A model generated the notes under the pieces. The model was not told where the DNA came from. It saw only the letters and a list, made by a program, of their open reading frames with translations, and searched no databases. 64,000 bases of DNA, from NCBI GenBank assembly GCA_035556655.1, contig DATMFW010000050.1:9038-73037 (forward strand), in the 5' to 3' direction. Source of the stretch: JBDSKH01 sp035556655. GTDB taxonomy: Bacteria; Actinomycetota; Actinomycetes; Actinomycetales; Microbacteriaceae. The position numbers and the translations under genes are program-made. Position 1 is the stretch's first letter; every line of letters begins with the position of its first letter. Of the stretch, positions 62,740 through 64,000 are shown piece after piece.

Positions 62740-63507
62740 GTGAACGACTCCCTGCTGCCGCCCGGCTCGCTCGAGGGCACGCGCGTCCTCATCACCGGCT
62801 CGTCCCGTGGGATCGGCGCCGACACCGCGGGGTATCTGGCCGCCGCCGGAGCGAGCGTCGTCATCAACTTCCGCAACAAAGAGGCGCGCGCCCTCAAGGT
62901 CGTGCAGGGAATCGAGGACGCCGGGGGCACGGCGATCGCGGTCGGCGCCGACCTGACCGAGCCGGATTCGGTGGCCGGCATGTTCGAGAACGTGCGCGAG
63001 CAGTGGGGCGGCCTCGACATCCTCGTGCTCAACGCCTCCGGCGGCATGGAGAGCGGGATGGGCGAGGATTACGCACTCCGGCTGAATCGCGACGCGCAGA
63101 TCAATGTGCTCGACGCCGCACTGCCGTTGCTGCAGCCCGGTTCCCGCGTGGTGTTCGTCACGAGTCATCAGGCCCACTTCATCGAGACGGTGGCGACGAT
63201 GCCCGAGTACGAGCCGGTGGCCCGCAGCAAGCGCGCGGGGGAGGACGCCCTGCGCGCGCGTCTGCCCGAGCTCACCGAGAAGGGGATCGGGTTCGTCGTG
63301 GTGTCCGGCGACATGATCGAGGGCACCATCACGGCGACCCTTCTCGAGCGCGCCCGTCCGGGCGCCATCGACGCCCGCCGCGAGGAGGCGGGGAAGCTCT
63401 ACACGGTCAGCGAGTTCGCTGCCGAGGTCGCACGCGCCGCCGTGGACCCGATTCCGCCGGACAACACCCGCTATGTCGGAGACGTGAGCGGGTTCACCGC
63501 GACGTGA
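62740..63507 (+). CDS. SDR-family oxidoreductase, atypical active site
   Basis: 255-residue Rossmann-fold protein of the short-chain dehydrogenase family. The cofactor motif is ITGSSRGIGADTAGYL near residue 18, and LVLNASGGMESG stands at the NAG position. The catalytic serine may be in FVTSHQAHF near 141. The usual Y-x3-K is not seen; the nearest match is Y-x6-K in EYEPVARSKRAGED. Substrate unknown. The start is GTG 62740, eight bases after TAAGGT (62726-62731). It overlaps the Nudix gene (GTGA). Confidence 0.88.
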   Translation: MNDSLLPPGSLEGTRVLITGSSRGIGADTAGYLAAAGASVVINFRNKEARALKVVQGIEDAGGTAIAVGADLTEPDSVAGMFENVREQWGGLDILVLNASGGMESGMGEDYALRLNRDAQINVLDAALPLLQPGSRVVFVTSHQAHFIETVATMPEYEPVARSKRAGEDALRARLPELTEKGIGFVVVSGDMIEGTITATLLERARPGAIDARREEAGKLYTVSEFAAEVARAAVDPIPPDNTRYVGDVSGFTAT

Positions 63508-63962
63508 CCTTCCGCGCCACATCCCGCCTGCTGCTCATCGACCCGGAGGACCGGGTGCTGATGTTCCTGCAGCACGGCAGGAACCGGGACGTCCCGCGCT
63601 GGATCACCCCGGGCGGGGGAGTCGACCCCGGTGAGGACCACGACGCGGCGGCGGTCCGCGAGGCGCACGAGGAGACCGGCCTGGTGCTCGAGGCCGTTCC
63701 GGCGCCCTTCCTCGAGGATGACTTCGAGCCCGATCTGCGCTGGCACATCTATGACGAGGGTCACTGGGCCTGGTACGCGATCCGGGTCGAGCACTTCGAA
63801 CCGGATCGCTCGGGGTGGACCGAGGCCGAGATCGCCGACGTCATCGAGTGGCGCTGGTTCGGTGCCGCCGAACTGCGCGCCGAGCACGCGACCGGCTACG
63901 AGCTCGAACCGCCTCAGCTGCCGGACCTGCTGGAGCAACAGATTCGCGAGACACGGACATGA
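63504..63962 (+). CDS. Nudix hydrolase
   Basis: 152-residue Nudix protein. The full box is present near residue 38: GGVDPGEDHDAAAVREAHEE and TGL, matching G-x5-E-x7-REUxEExGU. The start is GTG 63504 (VTFRATSRLL), overlapping the SDR stop. Length and WITPGGG context resemble small pyrophosphohydrolases that clean up nucleotides or sugar nucleotides; substrate unknown. Its stop overlaps the next start as ATGA. Confidence 0.9.
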   Translation: MTFRATSRLLLIDPEDRVLMFLQHGRNRDVPRWITPGGGVDPGEDHDAAAVREAHEETGLVLEAVPAPFLEDDFEPDLRWHIYDEGHWAWYAIRVEHFEPDRSGWTEAEIADVIEWRWFGAAELRAEHATGYELEPPQLPDLLEQQIRETRT

Positions 63963-64000
63963 GCGATCTTCCCGTCTTCACCGCCGCCGACATCGCGGCC
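63959..64000 (+). CDS. Start of an unidentified gene, cut by the window edge
   Basis: ATG 63959 overlaps the Nudix stop (ATGA) and opens a frame reading MSDLPVFTAADIAA to the window end. Fourteen residues are too few to name a family. The tight overlap makes it a likely third gene of the SDR-Nudix operon. Confidence 0.6.
   Translation, partial: MSDLPVFTAADIAA

Overview
The window is a gene-dense, very GC-rich stretch of an actinobacterial chromosome. The gene set (RbpA, PafB/PafC, actinobacterial SUF order, OpcA, short GT4-type GlgA/GlgM, LexA boxes of the form TCGAAC-N4-GTTCGA), frequent GTG starts and many apparently leaderless promoters point to the Micrococcales. Microbacteriaceae (Microbacterium-like) is my best guess; the genus is inference from synteny and style, not from a search. 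No prophage, transposase, CRISPR array or rRNA operon was seen. No intergenic stretch exceeds about 200 bases.

Layout. 1-8.3 kb: pentose-phosphate/glycolysis operon read leftwards as tkt-tal-pgi-zwf-opcA-pgl. 8.4-15.6 kb: heme A biosynthesis genes ctaB and ctaA (convergent), an orphan TRAP-type binding lipoprotein, and sufB-sufD-Rieske-sufC-DUF59. 15.6-25 kb: bioY, an ABC-F protein, a SURF1/small Cys-His protein/DUF3099 operon, fabG, serB, glgC and glgA/glgM divergent, a lone ABC ATPase, a hydrolase and rpmE2. 25-33 kb: a DnaQ-like exonuclease fused to a Nudix domain, trehalose synthase treS, a hydrolase plus GT4 glycosyltransferase, YbaK, histidine phosphatase, sirtuin and TrmH.

33-46.5 kb: D,D-carboxypeptidase, GDSL esterase, a small membrane protein, then a DNA-damage-tolerance neighbourhood: dinB, a DEAD-like helicase, dnaE2, DUF2087, imuB, two tandem DUF3892-like genes and imuA'. 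The mutasome genes imuA'-imuB-dnaE2 lie on one strand but are interrupted by opposite-strand genes. Two near-identical LexA boxes lie directly upstream of imuB and imuA'. This is the most interesting part of the window. 46.5-51.9 kb: DUF1508, tRNA-Leu(GAG), M20 peptidase, uppP, PAC2, HAD phosphatase, trmI. 51.9-60.4 kb: FKBP lipoprotein-pafB-pafC-tatA-tatC-helY-lnt, converging on rbpA. This is the usual actinobacterial paf/tat neighbourhood, but the Pup/proteasome genes that sit between trmI and pafB in mycobacteria are missing. 60.5-64 kb: GDPD, SPFH/NfeD pair, an atypical SDR, a Nudix hydrolase and the first codons of one more gene.

Two features recur across the window. One is a family of palindromic intergenic repeats at gene 3' ends, sometimes supplying the stop codon. 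The other is a TANNNT -10 box 6-8 bases upstream of many start codons, which I used to choose starts.
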